From Prevotella sp. (GTDB lineage Bacteria > Bacillota > Clostridia > Oscillospirales > Ruminococcaceae): 51,907 bases of DNA. The position numbers and the translations under genes are program-made. Where the stretch lies: contig JAMPIC010000016.1 of the NCBI GenBank assembly GCA_023663025.1, positions 1-51,907 on the forward strand, read 5' to 3'. Below are positions 24,531 through 32,730 of the stretch, piece after piece (the stretch's first letter is position 1; each line of letters opens with the position of its first letter). The notes under the pieces were generated by a model, which was not told the DNA's origin, did not search any database, and worked only from the letters and a program-made list of their open reading frames with translations.

Positions 24531-25214
24531 ATGGAAAAATCTGTAACAATTGAAAGAAACAAATCGCGCATGGACACGAAAAAAATGGTGGTTTTGGCGG
24601 TAATGGCTGCGCTGGCGTATATGGTGATGGTGTTTGTCAAAGTCCCCGTGGTTCTGTTCCTGAAATATGAGCCTAAGGACGTTATAATCACCATAAGCGG
24701 ATTTATGTTCGGACCTTTGGCGTCCCTCGGCACGTCGGCGGTTGTGTCCCTCATTGAAATGGTGACGGTCAGCGACACGGGACCGATAGGCGCGCTGATG
24801 AACTTTATCGGCACTTGCTCTTTCGCCTGCACTGCGTCGATAATTTACAAAAAGTTCCATACGCTGAAAGGCGCGTTTGCGGGACTTTGCGCGAGCACCG
24901 TCCTGATGACGGCGGTTATGCTGGCTTGGAATTACCTTGTCACGCCCCTCTATATGGGCACTCCCCGGGAGGCGGTGGCGGAAATGCTCCTGCCCGCGTT
25001 CCTGCCGTTCAACCTGCTAAAAGGCGCGCTGAACAGTGCGCTGACTATGCTTGTCTACAAACCGCTGTCGAATATTATGCGGAAAGCCCGCGTCCTGCCG
25101 GAAACGCAGAGTACCTCCGGCGGCGGACATATGAAAAAGTACGCGTTTGTGTACGTTATCGCGGGATTTGCTGCGGCGACCTGCGCGGCGGTAATTGTTA
25201 TATGGAATTTGTGA
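24531..25214 (+). CDS. ribU: Riboflavin ECF transporter S component RibU
   Basis: The 227-aa protein has about six membrane helices and the S-component elements AALAYMVMV and FLKYEPKDVIITISGFMFGPL, where the RibU substrate loop lies. The FMN riboswitch directly upstream supports riboflavin as substrate. It needs the shared EcfAA'T module, not in this window. ATG 24531 follows AAAGGCGG. A short extra helix at the C-terminus (MKKYAFVYVIAGFAAATCAAV) is longer than usual for the family. Confidence 0.93.
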   Translation: MEKSVTIERNKSRMDTKKMVVLAVMAALAYMVMVFVKVPVVLFLKYEPKDVIITISGFMFGPLASLGTSAVVSLIEMVTVSDTGPIGALMNFIGTCSFACTASIIYKKFHTLKGAFAGLCASTVLMTAVMLAWNYLVTPLYMGTPREAVAEMLLPAFLPFNLLKGALNSALTMLVYKPLSNIMRKARVLPETQSTSGGGHMKKYAFVYVIAGFAAATCAAVIVIWNL

Positions 25215-25242
25215 TTTCCGCGGGAAATATTGCAAACCCGCC

Positions 25243-25271
25243 TTGACCTTTTCGGAAAAAAGTAGTATAAT
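25243..25271 (+). promoter_or_regulatory. Sigma-A promoter of pduL
   Basis: TTGACC (25243-25248) and TATAAT (25266-25271) are 17 bases apart, 35 bases before pduL. Confidence 0.85.
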
Positions 25272-25305
25272 TATTACAGAATATTTTGCTTTTGGAGGAA
25301 TTTTT

Positions 25306-25884
25306 ATGTCAAAAACTTTTATCGTTGAAACTTCCGCCCGTCACGTTCACGTTACCCAACAGGATCTGGAGACCCTTTTCGGCAAGGGCGCGACCCTCAC
25401 CAAGAAGAAAGACCTTTCCCAGCCCGGTCAGTACGCCTGCGAGGAGCGGGTCGAGGTGGTAGGTCCCAAAAAATCTTTGGCGAACGTTTCTATCCTCGGA
25501 CCTGTCCGTCCCGCAACTCAGATCGAACTTTCCGCCACTGACGCACGTTCCATCGGCATTTCCGCGCCTATCCGCGAAAGCGGCGACGTTGCCGGCTCGG
25601 CGGGCTGCAAGCTTGTTGGTCCCTGCGGAGAAGTTGAGGTCAAGGAGGGCGTTATCGTCGCCAAGAGACACATTCACCTCACCCCCGCCGACGCGGAGGA
25701 GCTGGGCGTTTCCGACAAGGAAGTCGTTTGGGTAAAGCTTGACACCGACGGCAGAAAGGCTGTCCTCGGCGACGTTGTGTGCCGCGTTTCGGACAAGTTC
25801 GCCCGCGCCATGCACATCGACACCGACGAAGCCAATGCCGTTTCCGCAACTCCCGCGCTTCAGGGCGAGATCGTTAAGATCTGA
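25306..25884 (+). CDS. pduL: PduL-type phosphotransacylase
   Basis: The 192-aa enzyme converts acyl-CoA and phosphate to acyl-phosphate. Both halves of the PduL fold carry His metal ligands (ARHVHVTQQDL and KRHIHLTPADAEELG). GPVRPATQIELSATDARSIGI and GSAGCKLVGP are family blocks. There is no N-terminal encapsulation peptide and no microcompartment gene nearby, so it probably serves as a cytosolic phosphotransacetylase for acetate formation. ATG 25306 follows GGAGG. Confidence 0.93.
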   Translation: MSKTFIVETSARHVHVTQQDLETLFGKGATLTKKKDLSQPGQYACEERVEVVGPKKSLANVSILGPVRPATQIELSATDARSIGISAPIRESGDVAGSAGCKLVGPCGEVEVKEGVIVAKRHIHLTPADAEELGVSDKEVVWVKLDTDGRKAVLGDVVCRVSDKFARAMHIDTDEANAVSATPALQGEIVKI

Positions 25885-25911
25885 CAGGGACATATTTTCG
25901 CGACAAGCCTG

Positions 25912-25960
25912 TACCCGTTCCGCTTTTCGGTTTTAATACGGCTGCGGAACGGGTATTTTT
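25912..25960 (+). terminator. Terminator of pduL
   Basis: A perfect 12-bp stem (25912-25923/25944-25955, TACCCGTTCCGC) is followed by TTTTT, 28 bases after the stop. Confidence 0.9.
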
Positions 25961-25978
25961 CTGCCGAAAGGAGCCGCT

Positions 25979-27526
25979 GTGAAAAAGCTTAAAGAACTTC
26001 CCGCAGCTTATTTTCTGCTGACCGCCGCCGTACTTGCGGCAGCGCCGACAGCCGTGTTTTACATAATGTATATGTTTGCCGTTGATAATACCGCGAGCAC
26101 CGGAGCGGTGGTCTTTTCCGACGTTTTCCGAATTGCTCTGTACTTCGTGTGGGGACGTTTCGTCACGCCCCTGAAAAAGCCCCGGAAGCCGCAGACCCGC
26201 GCCGCGCTTTATTTCACCGCGCTTGTGCCGCTGTTTGCAACGGTTTTCATGTTCCTTTTCGGATTAGCGTTTCTGCCTGCGGACGATATTGTGCTGATTT
26301 TGGTTCTGCTTCCGCTTATGTCCGAGGTGTATGCCTGCGCTTTTTTCGGCACTGTCGGGGGACTTATTTTCAGCGTTACAGTGCAGCTGCTTTCTTTCGG
26401 AGCTTTCGCGGCGGGGGTAAGGGTCTCCGACCGTCTGTACGGAACTCCCCGCGCAAAGGCGAGGATATTTCCCTACGCGGCGTTTTCGGTATGCTTCGCC
26501 GCCGCGCTGCTGTTTATGGGACATACCGCGCGTTTAAAAGACCTGTCCACCGTCACAGCCGAAGACAATTACGGTCAGACCGGCGGCGATATTTACCGCA
26601 TACACGAAGGACACGGCTTCGATTACGAGGGCGGCTGGTCGAGCGTGGATCTGTACCCGTACTATGTTGAAAATCCCGAAAACAAGCTGGCAAGGCTTGA
26701 CGAGCCGTCGGACTTCGTGATAGCCGATATCGGGCAAATGCCGGTGCTGAACGGCGCGGAGGCGGCTTATCCCATATACTCGGCGTTTGCGGCGTGCTGC
26801 TACGAAAATATAGGGGAGATACAAAAGTCCGCAAAGGAAAACGGCGGGAAAACGCCTGTACGCTTCACCAACACCGTGGAGGGCTTCGAGGAGCTTCTGT
26901 CGGGCGAGACGGACATATTTTTCGGCTCAAAACCCTCGGAGGCGCAGTACAAAGCGGCTGAGGAAAAGGGAAAGGAGCTTGTGCTGACCCCCATAGGCAG
27001 CGAGGCTTTCATATTTTTCGTAAACAGCGAAAATCCCGTGGACGGTCTGACGTCGGAGCAGATACGGAAAATATATTCGGGAGAGATCAAAAACTGGCGC
27101 AAGGTCGGGGGAGCGAACATTCCCGTACTGGCGTTTCAGCGTCCCGAGGGGTCGGGTTCGCAGGCGAGAATGGAACGCTTTATGGGGGACGTCCCTCTGA
27201 AAGAGCCGCTTAAGATCGAGTACGAGTATTCAATGGTGGGCGTGATAAAAGAGGTTGCAAGCTACCAGAACAAGGAGTCCGCCATAGGGTATTCGTTCCG
27301 CTACTACGCCTCGAAGATGTTTTACGACGACCGCATAAAATTCCTCGCGGTGGACGGCGTTTACCCCGACGCCGACGCCATACGCGACGGCAGCTATCCC
27401 CTTTCGGGAAATCTGTACGCCGTAACTCTCGGCGATAACGCGAACCCCATGACGGAGCCGTTCCTGCGGTGGATGACGGGCGAACAGGGCAGACAGATCG
27501 TCAACCGCACAGGCTACATTGCATAG
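25979..27526 (+). CDS. Membrane domain fused to PstS-like binding domain
   Basis: The 515-aa protein has two parts. Residues 1-190 hold five or six hydrophobic helices. Residues about 200-515 form a periplasmic-binding-protein domain of the PstS type (FTNTVEGFEELLSGETDIFFGSKPS; GSEAFIFFVNSENPVDGLTSEQIRKIYSGEIKNWRKVGG; QRPEGSGSQARMERFM). Phosphate or another oxyanion is the likely ligand. The receptor is thus tethered by its own membrane domain rather than a lipid anchor, and no pstCAB genes are near. GTG 25979 is the start, behind AAAGGAG. A role in sensing rather than uptake is possible. Confidence 0.85.
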   Translation: MKKLKELPAAYFLLTAAVLAAAPTAVFYIMYMFAVDNTASTGAVVFSDVFRIALYFVWGRFVTPLKKPRKPQTRAALYFTALVPLFATVFMFLFGLAFLPADDIVLILVLLPLMSEVYACAFFGTVGGLIFSVTVQLLSFGAFAAGVRVSDRLYGTPRAKARIFPYAAFSVCFAAALLFMGHTARLKDLSTVTAEDNYGQTGGDIYRIHEGHGFDYEGGWSSVDLYPYYVENPENKLARLDEPSDFVIADIGQMPVLNGAEAAYPIYSAFAACCYENIGEIQKSAKENGGKTPVRFTNTVEGFEELLSGETDIFFGSKPSEAQYKAAEEKGKELVLTPIGSEAFIFFVNSENPVDGLTSEQIRKIYSGEIKNWRKVGGANIPVLAFQRPEGSGSQARMERFMGDVPLKEPLKIEYEYSMVGVIKEVASYQNKESAIGYSFRYYASKMFYDDRIKFLAVDGVYPDADAIRDGSYPLSGNLYAVTLGDNANPMTEPFLRWMTGEQGRQIVNRTGYIA

Positions 27527-27541
27527 AAAGGATATGATATC

Positions 27542-28591
27542 ATGAAAATAAAGCACAGCGATCCCAAAGTCCTCTACATGGGCAGGACGGACGTTTCCGA
27601 AACCGAGACAAAGCTTTTCTGGGCGGGTTCTCAGGCGATCGTGAAATTCCGCGGCGCAGGGCTTTCCGCCGAGGTGAACTCAACCGCGCTGTGGGGAAAG
27701 CTCAGGCTCGGCGTTGTGGTGGACGGCGAAATGAGCGGCATTCCCCTTGTGTATGAAAACAACGGCAGGGATATCACAGCCGTCCTTGCGGAGGGGCTTG
27801 CCGAGGGCGAGCACACCGCGATCCTCTACAAGCGGCACGCGGGAAATCAGCTTCTGTCGGTAAAAGCCTTTGAGACGGACGGAGAGTTTCTTGACCCCGA
27901 CCCGCTTCCCGAGCTGAAAATAGAGGTCTACGGCGACAGCGTGTGCGCGGGAGAGGTCATCGAGGCGCATGATTTCGTGGGAAAATGCGATCCCGAAAAC
28001 CACGAAAGCGCCTGCGACAACGTGTGGAACAGCTTCGTCATGCAGACTGCGAGAAATCTGAACGCCCAAATCCACAATATGTGTCAGGGCGGCATAGCTC
28101 TTTTTGACGGTACGGGGTACTTTCACGCTCCCGACTACATCGGATTGGAAAGCGTTTACGACAGGGTCTGCTACTTTCCCGAGGGGGGAGAGCCTACCGC
28201 ATGGGACTTCGGCAGATACGTCCCCGATATAGTAATTATTGCTATCGGTCAGAACGACAAGCACAACGGCAGGACGGACAGCGACGATATCGACATATCC
28301 TCCCCCGCAACGAGACGGGAGTGGAAAACAGCTTACCAAAAGCTTGTCCGCGAGCTTGCAAAGCATTACGGGGACGTGAAATTCGTGCTCACCACCACCG
28401 TCCTCATGCACGATCCCGATTGGGACAACGCCATTGAAGAGATCAAGGACGAGCTTTGCGAGAGCGGCATAAAGGCGTACCACAACCTTTTCAGCCGCAA
28501 CGGAGCGGCTACTCCGGGACATCCCCGTCTCGCGGAGCACGACGAGATGGCGCGGGAGCTTACCGCGTTTATCAAAGAAAACGTATTGTAG
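27542..28591 (+). CDS. CE2-like SGNH esterase
   Basis: The 349-aa protein starts with a jelly-roll domain (about 8-120, MGRTDVSETETKLFWAGS) followed by an SGNH hydrolase domain. Block I is YGDSVCAGE with the Ser nucleophile, block III is AIGQND and block V is GHPRLAEH. This two-domain order matches carbohydrate esterase family 2, which deacetylates plant polysaccharides or oligosaccharides. No signal peptide is seen, so it should act on imported oligosaccharides. It follows the fusion gene by 15 bases with AAAGGA at its start. Confidence 0.88.
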   Translation: MKIKHSDPKVLYMGRTDVSETETKLFWAGSQAIVKFRGAGLSAEVNSTALWGKLRLGVVVDGEMSGIPLVYENNGRDITAVLAEGLAEGEHTAILYKRHAGNQLLSVKAFETDGEFLDPDPLPELKIEVYGDSVCAGEVIEAHDFVGKCDPENHESACDNVWNSFVMQTARNLNAQIHNMCQGGIALFDGTGYFHAPDYIGLESVYDRVCYFPEGGEPTAWDFGRYVPDIVIIAIGQNDKHNGRTDSDDIDISSPATRREWKTAYQKLVRELAKHYGDVKFVLTTTVLMHDPDWDNAIEEIKDELCESGIKAYHNLFSRNGAATPGHPRLAEHDEMARELTAFIKENVL

Positions 28592-28623
28592 TATGCAAAC
28601 CGCGCCTTGCTTGCCGTTTGAGT

Positions 28624-28652
28624 TTGACAAAATCAGCAAAAAATGCTAAAAT
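28624..28652 (+). promoter_or_regulatory. Sigma-A promoter of thiI
   Basis: TTGACA (28624-28629) and TAAAAT (28647-28652) are 17 bases apart, 64 bases before thiI. Confidence 0.75.
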
Positions 28653-28715
28653 AAAAACACGCGCTGTAAATTTTCGGGACAGAATGTCAATCAGGCAGCA
28701 AGAAAGGAAACCGCT

Positions 28716-29888
28716 ATGAAAGAAGTTATCATTTTCAAGGAGGGCGAGATCGCTCTCAAGGGTCTGAACAAACGCAGCTTCGAGGACGCTTTTATCCGCA
28801 ATCTCAAACACCGCTTCGAGCCTTTGGGCAAGTTTGAATACACACGTTCCCAGTCCACCGTCTGCGCCGAGCCGACGTCCGAGGATATCGACCTGGACGA
28901 AGCCGTCAGCCGCGGCGCAAAGGTTTTCGGCGCTGCCGCTCTCTGCCGCGCTCTGGTGGTGGAAAAGGACATGGAGGTCGTCTGTCGTGAGACAGTCTCC
29001 CATATAAAGGAAACCGCCGAGATATCCCGCACATTTAAGGTGGAGGCGAAACGGTCGGACAAAAAGTTTCCCTTGAAGTCCCCCGAAATATGCGCCGAAC
29101 TGGGAGGGCGCATTCTCGAAGCCTACCCCCATCTGACCGTGGACGTGAAAAATCCCCAAATGACCGTGACGGTGGAAATCCGCGACAACGGCGCGTATAT
29201 CCATTCGGGCAACCTGAAGGGCGCGGGGGGCATTCCCGTGGGCACGTCCGGGACGGCTATGCTGCTGCTGTCGGGGGGGATAGACAGTCCCGTCGCCGCC
29301 TATATGATGGCGAAGCGGGGGGTAAGGCTGTCGGCGATACACTACGTCTCGCCGCCATATACGTCCGAAAGAGCCCGCCTGAAAGTGGAACGTCTCTGCG
29401 AAAAGCTTGCGCCTTGGTGCGGGGACATTGCTTTCTACTGCGTGCCGTTCACCGAGATACAGGAAACCTTGCGGGACAACTGTCCCGAGGAGCTGTTCAC
29501 CATAATAATGCGCCGCCTGATGATGGAAATAGCCCAGCGCATAGCCGAGGAAAAGGGCATTCAGGCTCTGGTGACGGGCGAAAGCGTGGGACAGGTGGCA
29601 AGCCAGACCATGGGCGCGATAGTCTGCACCGACGCGGCTTGCAGAATGCCGGTGTTCCGTCCCGTTATAGGTATGGACAAGACCGAAATCGTGGAGACCG
29701 CGCGGAAGATAGACACTTTCGACATTTCCATAGAGCCCTACGAGGACTGCTGCACCGTGTTCACCCCCAAGCACCCCAAGACGCGCCCGTCCGTCGCCGA
29801 GGTGGAAAAGGCGCAGAACGCATACGATTTCGAGCCGCTTATCGCAAAGGCGGTGGAGAACACGGAGTTAAAGGTGATCAAGCTCTGA
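28716..29888 (+). CDS. thiI: tRNA 4-thiouridine synthetase ThiI
   Basis: The 390-aa protein has the N-terminal ferredoxin-like and THUMP domains (to about 165) and a PP-loop domain (LLLSGGIDSPVAAYMM). VTGESVGQVASQT and YEDCCTVFTPKHPKTRP complete the family pattern. It lacks the C-terminal rhodanese domain of the enterobacterial enzyme, as is usual in Gram-positives, where a dedicated cysteine desulfurase helps. ATG 28716 follows AAAGGA. No desulfurase gene is adjacent. Confidence 0.96.
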   Translation: MKEVIIFKEGEIALKGLNKRSFEDAFIRNLKHRFEPLGKFEYTRSQSTVCAEPTSEDIDLDEAVSRGAKVFGAAALCRALVVEKDMEVVCRETVSHIKETAEISRTFKVEAKRSDKKFPLKSPEICAELGGRILEAYPHLTVDVKNPQMTVTVEIRDNGAYIHSGNLKGAGGIPVGTSGTAMLLLSGGIDSPVAAYMMAKRGVRLSAIHYVSPPYTSERARLKVERLCEKLAPWCGDIAFYCVPFTEIQETLRDNCPEELFTIIMRRLMMEIAQRIAEEKGIQALVTGESVGQVASQTMGAIVCTDAACRMPVFRPVIGMDKTEIVETARKIDTFDISIEPYEDCCTVFTPKHPKTRPSVAEVEKAQNAYDFEPLIAKAVENTELKVIKL

Positions 29889-29913
29889 CGCTGTTGTACG
29901 AATTAAAAATCAA

Positions 29914-29946
29914 ACGGGGACGCTGTGAAGCAGTCCCCGTTTTTTC
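29914..29946 (+). terminator. Terminator of thiI
   Basis: ACGGGGAC (29914-29921) pairs with GTCCCCGT (29933-29940), followed by TTTTTCTG. It sits between two convergent genes. Confidence 0.88.
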
Positions 29947-29950
29947 TGTG

Positions 29951-30595
29951 TCAAATCAATTTCATCAAAAACGCCGCCGCTCCCGAAAACCACTGAGGGA
30001 ACTGGTCGCCGTACAGTTCATAAAGCTGCTCGTACTGTTCGGGAGACATCTGTTTCAGATATTCCATAAGCTCCGCGCCGTTTGTGACAAGCATTACCAT
30101 CACAAATACAAGCAGTGCGATCGGTATCGCCAGACCTATTGCCGAAGTGATTATTCCCGCAGTGGATACGCCTTTTCCCACGGGAAGCCTCTTGCACTTG
30201 AACACAATGCCCAGAATAAGACCGATGATCGGCAAAAGGAAAAGAAACGGGAACGAAAACATGAAAAGCCCCACGCATATGGAAATTATGCCCAACACAA
30301 GGGAAGCCGTAGCCATTCCCGTTGAGGGCTGCTGATAGGGCATGCCGTAACCCTGAACGGGAGCGTATCCCTGCTGAGGGGCATAACCCTGCATACCCTG
30401 CGGAGGGACGTAACCGTTCTGCGGAATATCCTGACGGTTGTAATTATAGCCGTTCGGCGGCGGATATCCGTACGGCTGTCCCTGCCCCGGCTGACTGTTA
30501 TAGGGGTCGGGCTGCGCATTATAGGGGTTTTGCGGAGGCGTTTCTCCGTTGTTGTTTTCATTAAAAGGATTTGGGGCGTTATTGAACTCGTCCAT
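29951..30595 (-). CDS. Pro/Gln/Tyr-rich DUF4190-like membrane protein
   Basis: Residues 1-90 of this 214-aa protein are low complexity with repeated PYN, GYxPPQGM and QGYAPQ motifs. Two membrane helices follow (ATASLVLGIISICVGLFMF ... LPIIGLILGIVF; GIITSAIGLAIPIALLVFVMVM), the DUF4190 pattern, then a Gln/Tyr-rich tail. The function is unknown; such proteins are common in Clostridia. ATG 30595 follows AAAGGAG. Confidence 0.8.
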   Translation of the reverse strand: MDEFNNAPNPFNENNNGETPPQNPYNAQPDPYNSQPGQGQPYGYPPPNGYNYNRQDIPQNGYVPPQGMQGYAPQQGYAPVQGYGMPYQQPSTGMATASLVLGIISICVGLFMFSFPFLFLLPIIGLILGIVFKCKRLPVGKGVSTAGIITSAIGLAIPIALLVFVMVMLVTNGAELMEYLKQMSPEQYEQLYELYGDQFPQWFSGAAAFLMKLI

Positions 30596-30628
30596 AAAAA
30601 TTGCTCCTTTGCAAAAGTTGTTGATTTA

Positions 30629-30657
30629 ATTATACATAAATATTTTACGGATTGCAA
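30629..30657 (-). promoter_or_regulatory. Promoter of the DUF4190-like gene
   Basis: On the minus strand TTGCAA (30657-30652) and TATAAT (30634-30629) are 17 bases apart. Confidence 0.75.
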
Positions 30658-30685
30658 GAGATTTTGAAAAAAATCATATCTTGTT

Positions 30686-31933
30686 TCAGCCCTGCCAGCT
30701 GTTGAGATATTTTTCCTGCACGTCGGTAAGTTTGTCTATCTCCATGCCCCAGTAACGTATCTTCCTCTCCGCCACCTCTCGGTCGATGTACTTCGGCACG
30801 TCGATTATCTTCTCGGCAAGACTGCCCTTATTCTTCACAAGGTGCAGAGCGGACAGCGCCTGTATCGCAAAGCTCATATCCATAATCTCGGCAGGGTGAC
30901 CGTCTCCCGCGGCAAGATTTACCAGTCTGCCCTCGGCGATAACGTATATCCAGTTGCCGTTTTTCAGCTTGTAGCCTTGAATGTTGTTCCGCGCAGTCTT
31001 TGTCTCCACCGCGATTTTCTTCAGCGTGGCGACGTCCACCTCAACGTCGAAATGTCCCGCGTTGCAGCATATCGCGCCGCTCTTCATCACGTTAAAGCTC
31101 TCCTCGGTGATAACGTCGCGGCAGCCCGTCACCGTCACGAAAAAGTCCCCGACTTTGGCGGCTTCGGTCATTTTCATCACCTTGAAGCCGTCCATAACCG
31201 CTTCCATAGCCTTTATGGGGTCTATCTCGGTGACGATAACCTCCGCGCCAAGCCCCTTAGCCCGCATAGCAACGCCCTTGCCGCACCAGCCGTACCCCGC
31301 AACAACCACGTTCTTGCCCGCGACGATTAGGTTAGTGGTACGGTTAATGCCGTCCCAGACGGACTGCCCCGTACCGTAACGGTTGTCGAAAAGGTGCTTG
31401 CAGTCGGCATTATTTACCAAAACCATTGGGAATTGGAGCTTGCCCTCTTTCGCCATGGCGATAAGGCGGATAATGCCCGTGGTAGTCTCCTCGCAGCCGC
31501 CGATAACGTCCTTGATTTTCTCGGGGTATTCATTGTGAATGAGGTTCACCAGATCGCCGCCGTCGTCGATGATGATGTTTGGTCCCGCTTCGATAACCCG
31601 GGAGGTGTGGCGGTGGTACTCCTCGTCGGTGGCGTTGTACCACGCGAAAACGTTCAGACCGCCGTGAACGAGAGCGGCGGCAACATCGTCCTGCGTAGAA
31701 AGGGGATTGCTGCCCGTGATGTACATTTCCGCGCCCCCCGCCGCCAGCACGCGGCACAGGTAAGCTGTTTTCGCCTCAAGGTGAACGGACAGGGCAACCT
31801 TAATTCCCGCGAAAGGTTTTTCTTTGGAAAATTCTTCCTCGATGCCGCGGAGCAGGGGCATATTGCCCTTGACCCATTGGATTTTGGTCTCGCCGCTTTC
31901 CCAAAGGTTTACGTCTCTGATTTCGCTTTGCAT
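30686..31933 (-). CDS. ahcY: Adenosylhomocysteinase
   Basis: The 415-aa enzyme splits S-adenosylhomocysteine into adenosine and homocysteine. It carries the substrate motif HLEAKTAYL, the catalytic block NADCKHLFDNRYGTGQS and the NAD site VAGYGWCGKG. The length (about 415, without the 40-residue insertion) fits the short archaeal/Thermotoga-like type. ATG 31933 follows GGAGG by 8 bases. The gene lies 49 bases after a small XRE regulator on the same strand, with a heptad array in the gap; no SAH riboswitch is visible. Confidence 0.95.
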   Translation of the reverse strand: MQSEIRDVNLWESGETKIQWVKGNMPLLRGIEEEFSKEKPFAGIKVALSVHLEAKTAYLCRVLAAGGAEMYITGSNPLSTQDDVAAALVHGGLNVFAWYNATDEEYHRHTSRVIEAGPNIIIDDGGDLVNLIHNEYPEKIKDVIGGCEETTTGIIRLIAMAKEGKLQFPMVLVNNADCKHLFDNRYGTGQSVWDGINRTTNLIVAGKNVVVAGYGWCGKGVAMRAKGLGAEVIVTEIDPIKAMEAVMDGFKVMKMTEAAKVGDFFVTVTGCRDVITEESFNVMKSGAICCNAGHFDVEVDVATLKKIAVETKTARNNIQGYKLKNGNWIYVIAEGRLVNLAAGDGHPAEIMDMSFAIQALSALHLVKNKGSLAEKIIDVPKYIDREVAERKIRYWGMEIDKLTDVQEKYLNSWQG

Positions 31934-31953
31934 ATTAAAAACCTCCTATTACA

Positions 31954-31981
31954 GTTGACAGTTTATAGTTGATAGTTGACA
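31954..31981. repeat. Heptad array 5 (GTTGACA type)
   Basis: On the plus strand GTTGACA, GTTTATA, GTTGATA and GTTGACA are followed by GTTATTC. Read on the minus strand it begins directly after the XRE regulator stop codon. It ends in the same GTTATTC as array 8. Confidence 0.85.
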
Positions 31982-31982
31982 G

Positions 31983-32195
31983 TTATTCGGGTTTTTCAAC
32001 ATATTCAAGAATATCCCCCGGCTGACAGCCGAGCAATTTGCAAATTAGAGCCAAATTATCGGCGGTAACAATTTCGCCGTTTCTGAATTTCTGCAAGGTG
32101 CTTTCGCTCATTATTTTTTCTTTTCTTATTTTGTATGTGGAAAATCCTGCCTTTTTTAAAGCCGCTATTACGTCAATTTTGTATTTTATTGGCAA
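31983..32195 (-). CDS. Small XRE/Cro-type regulator
   Basis: The 70-aa protein is a single Cro/CI helix-turn-helix domain: IDVIAALKKAGFSTYKIRKEKIMSESTLQKFRNG, then LALICKLLGCQPGDILEY. The start is TTG 32195, 8 bases behind AAAGGTGG; the longer frame upstream runs through the operators. It is divergent from a promoter whose two palindromes (ATACAC-N9-GTGTAT) probably bind this protein. Confidence 0.88.
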   Translation of the reverse strand: MPIKYKIDVIAALKKAGFSTYKIRKEKIMSESTLQKFRNGEIVTADNLALICKLLGCQPGDILEYVEKPE

Positions 32196-32230
32196 TATTA
32201 GCACCACCTTTATATCCAAAAACGCCGCAC

Positions 32231-32255
32231 ATATACACCAAATATTCGTGTATAT
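32231..32255. promoter_or_regulatory. Operator O1 of the XRE cassette
   Basis: Perfect arms ATATACAC (32231-32238) and GTGTATAT (32248-32255) with a 9-base spacer. It lies directly inside a minus-strand TTGACA (32261-32256), covering the spacer and -10 region of the probable XRE promoter. Confidence 0.75.
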
Positions 32256-32261
32256 TGTCAA

Positions 32262-32290
32262 TAGACATACACGGAACATTGGTGTATAAT
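32262..32290 (+). promoter_or_regulatory. First plus-strand promoter with operator O2
   Basis: TAGACA (32262-32267) and TATAAT (32285-32290) are 17 bases apart. The spacer holds operator O2, ATACAC (32267-32272) and GTGTAT (32282-32287) with the same 9-base spacer as O1; centres are 34 bp apart. Downstream it now reads only a truncated copy of the target-gene start. Confidence 0.75.
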
Positions 32291-32320
32291 TAAATAAAAT
32301 CCAACTTGAAAGGACAATCC
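32285..32320 (+). repeat. 36-bp direct repeat, copy 1
   Basis: This segment, from the -10 TATAAT through AAAGGACAATCC, is identical to 32693-32728. After it both copies read ATGAAAAA and AATTTGGA and then diverge. Copy 1 leads into the antisense 3' end of the RHH gene. Confidence 0.9.
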
Positions 32321-32341
32321 AGCATGAAAAAAATTTGGATG

Positions 32342-32569
32342 TTATTCGGTTTTTTCAGATTTTTCGTGAACGGGCAGCGGTTCGCCTTCCCGTTCCATTG
32401 TCTCAGCAATTGCTCTGTTTATGAAGCTGTTGAGGGTCTCTCCGTTTTTTTCGGCGTGCAGTCTTATTTTTTCCCTGTAACCCTTGTATACTGTCAAATT
32501 AACTCTATCGTAATTATTTTTGACATATTTATGAACAGCCTTTTGCTGTGCTTTGCTGATTGGCGACAT
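32342..32569 (-). CDS. Ribbon-helix-helix (Arc-like) regulator
   Basis: The 75-aa protein has an RHH core: YDRVNLTVYKGYREKIRLHAEKNGETLNSFINRAIAE, the pattern of Arc/MetJ-type phage and plasmid repressors, with a basic N-terminal arm and an acidic tail. ATG 32569 follows GCGGAG by 8 bases. It is divergent from a promoter filled by palindromes of consensus ATATTYGYGYRAATAT, its probable binding sites. With its operators it forms a 408-bp unit bounded by the 36-bp repeats. Confidence 0.88.
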   Translation of the reverse strand: MSPISKAQQKAVHKYVKNNYDRVNLTVYKGYREKIRLHAEKNGETLNSFINRAIAETMEREGEPLPVHEKSEKTE

Positions 32570-32608
32570 AAACTACACTCCGCTCGTTTCAATTATAGCA
32601 TATTTTAC

Positions 32609-32690
32609 ATATTTGTGTAAATATACAAAGTTCATATATTCGCGCAAATATATTTGTGTAGTTTACCGCTTGATATATTCGCGCGAATAT
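32609..32690. promoter_or_regulatory. Three palindromic operators of the RHH cassette
   Basis: Three 16-bp sites share ATATTYGYGYRAATAT: 32609-32624 (ATATTTGTGTAAATAT), a core within 32634-32653 (inner GCGC) and 32675-32690 (ATATTCGCGCGAATAT, a perfect palindrome). The first covers the -35 region of the minus-strand RHH promoter (-10 at 32597-32592). The last fills the spacer of the plus-strand promoter. Confidence 0.8.
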
Positions 32691-32698
32691 TTTATAAT
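32670..32698 (+). promoter_or_regulatory. Promoter of the 81-aa target gene
   Basis: TTGATA (32670-32675) and TATAAT (32693-32698) are 17 bases apart. The 16-bp perfect palindrome occupies 32675-32690, so a bound repressor would block polymerase. Confidence 0.8.
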
Positions 32699-32728
32699 TA
32701 AATAAAATCCAACTTGAAAGGACAATCC
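32693..32728 (+). repeat. 36-bp direct repeat, copy 2
   Basis: Identical to 32285-32320 and 408 bp away. It contains the -10, leader and AAAGGA ribosome binding site of the target gene that begins at 32731. Confidence 0.9.
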
Positions 32729-32730
32729 CC

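Noticed and set aside
32324..32620. Plus-strand 99-aa frame behind the first regulated promoter
   Set aside because: After the ATGAAAAA start it is antisense to the RHH gene and has no protein-like composition; it is a truncated copy of the real target start.
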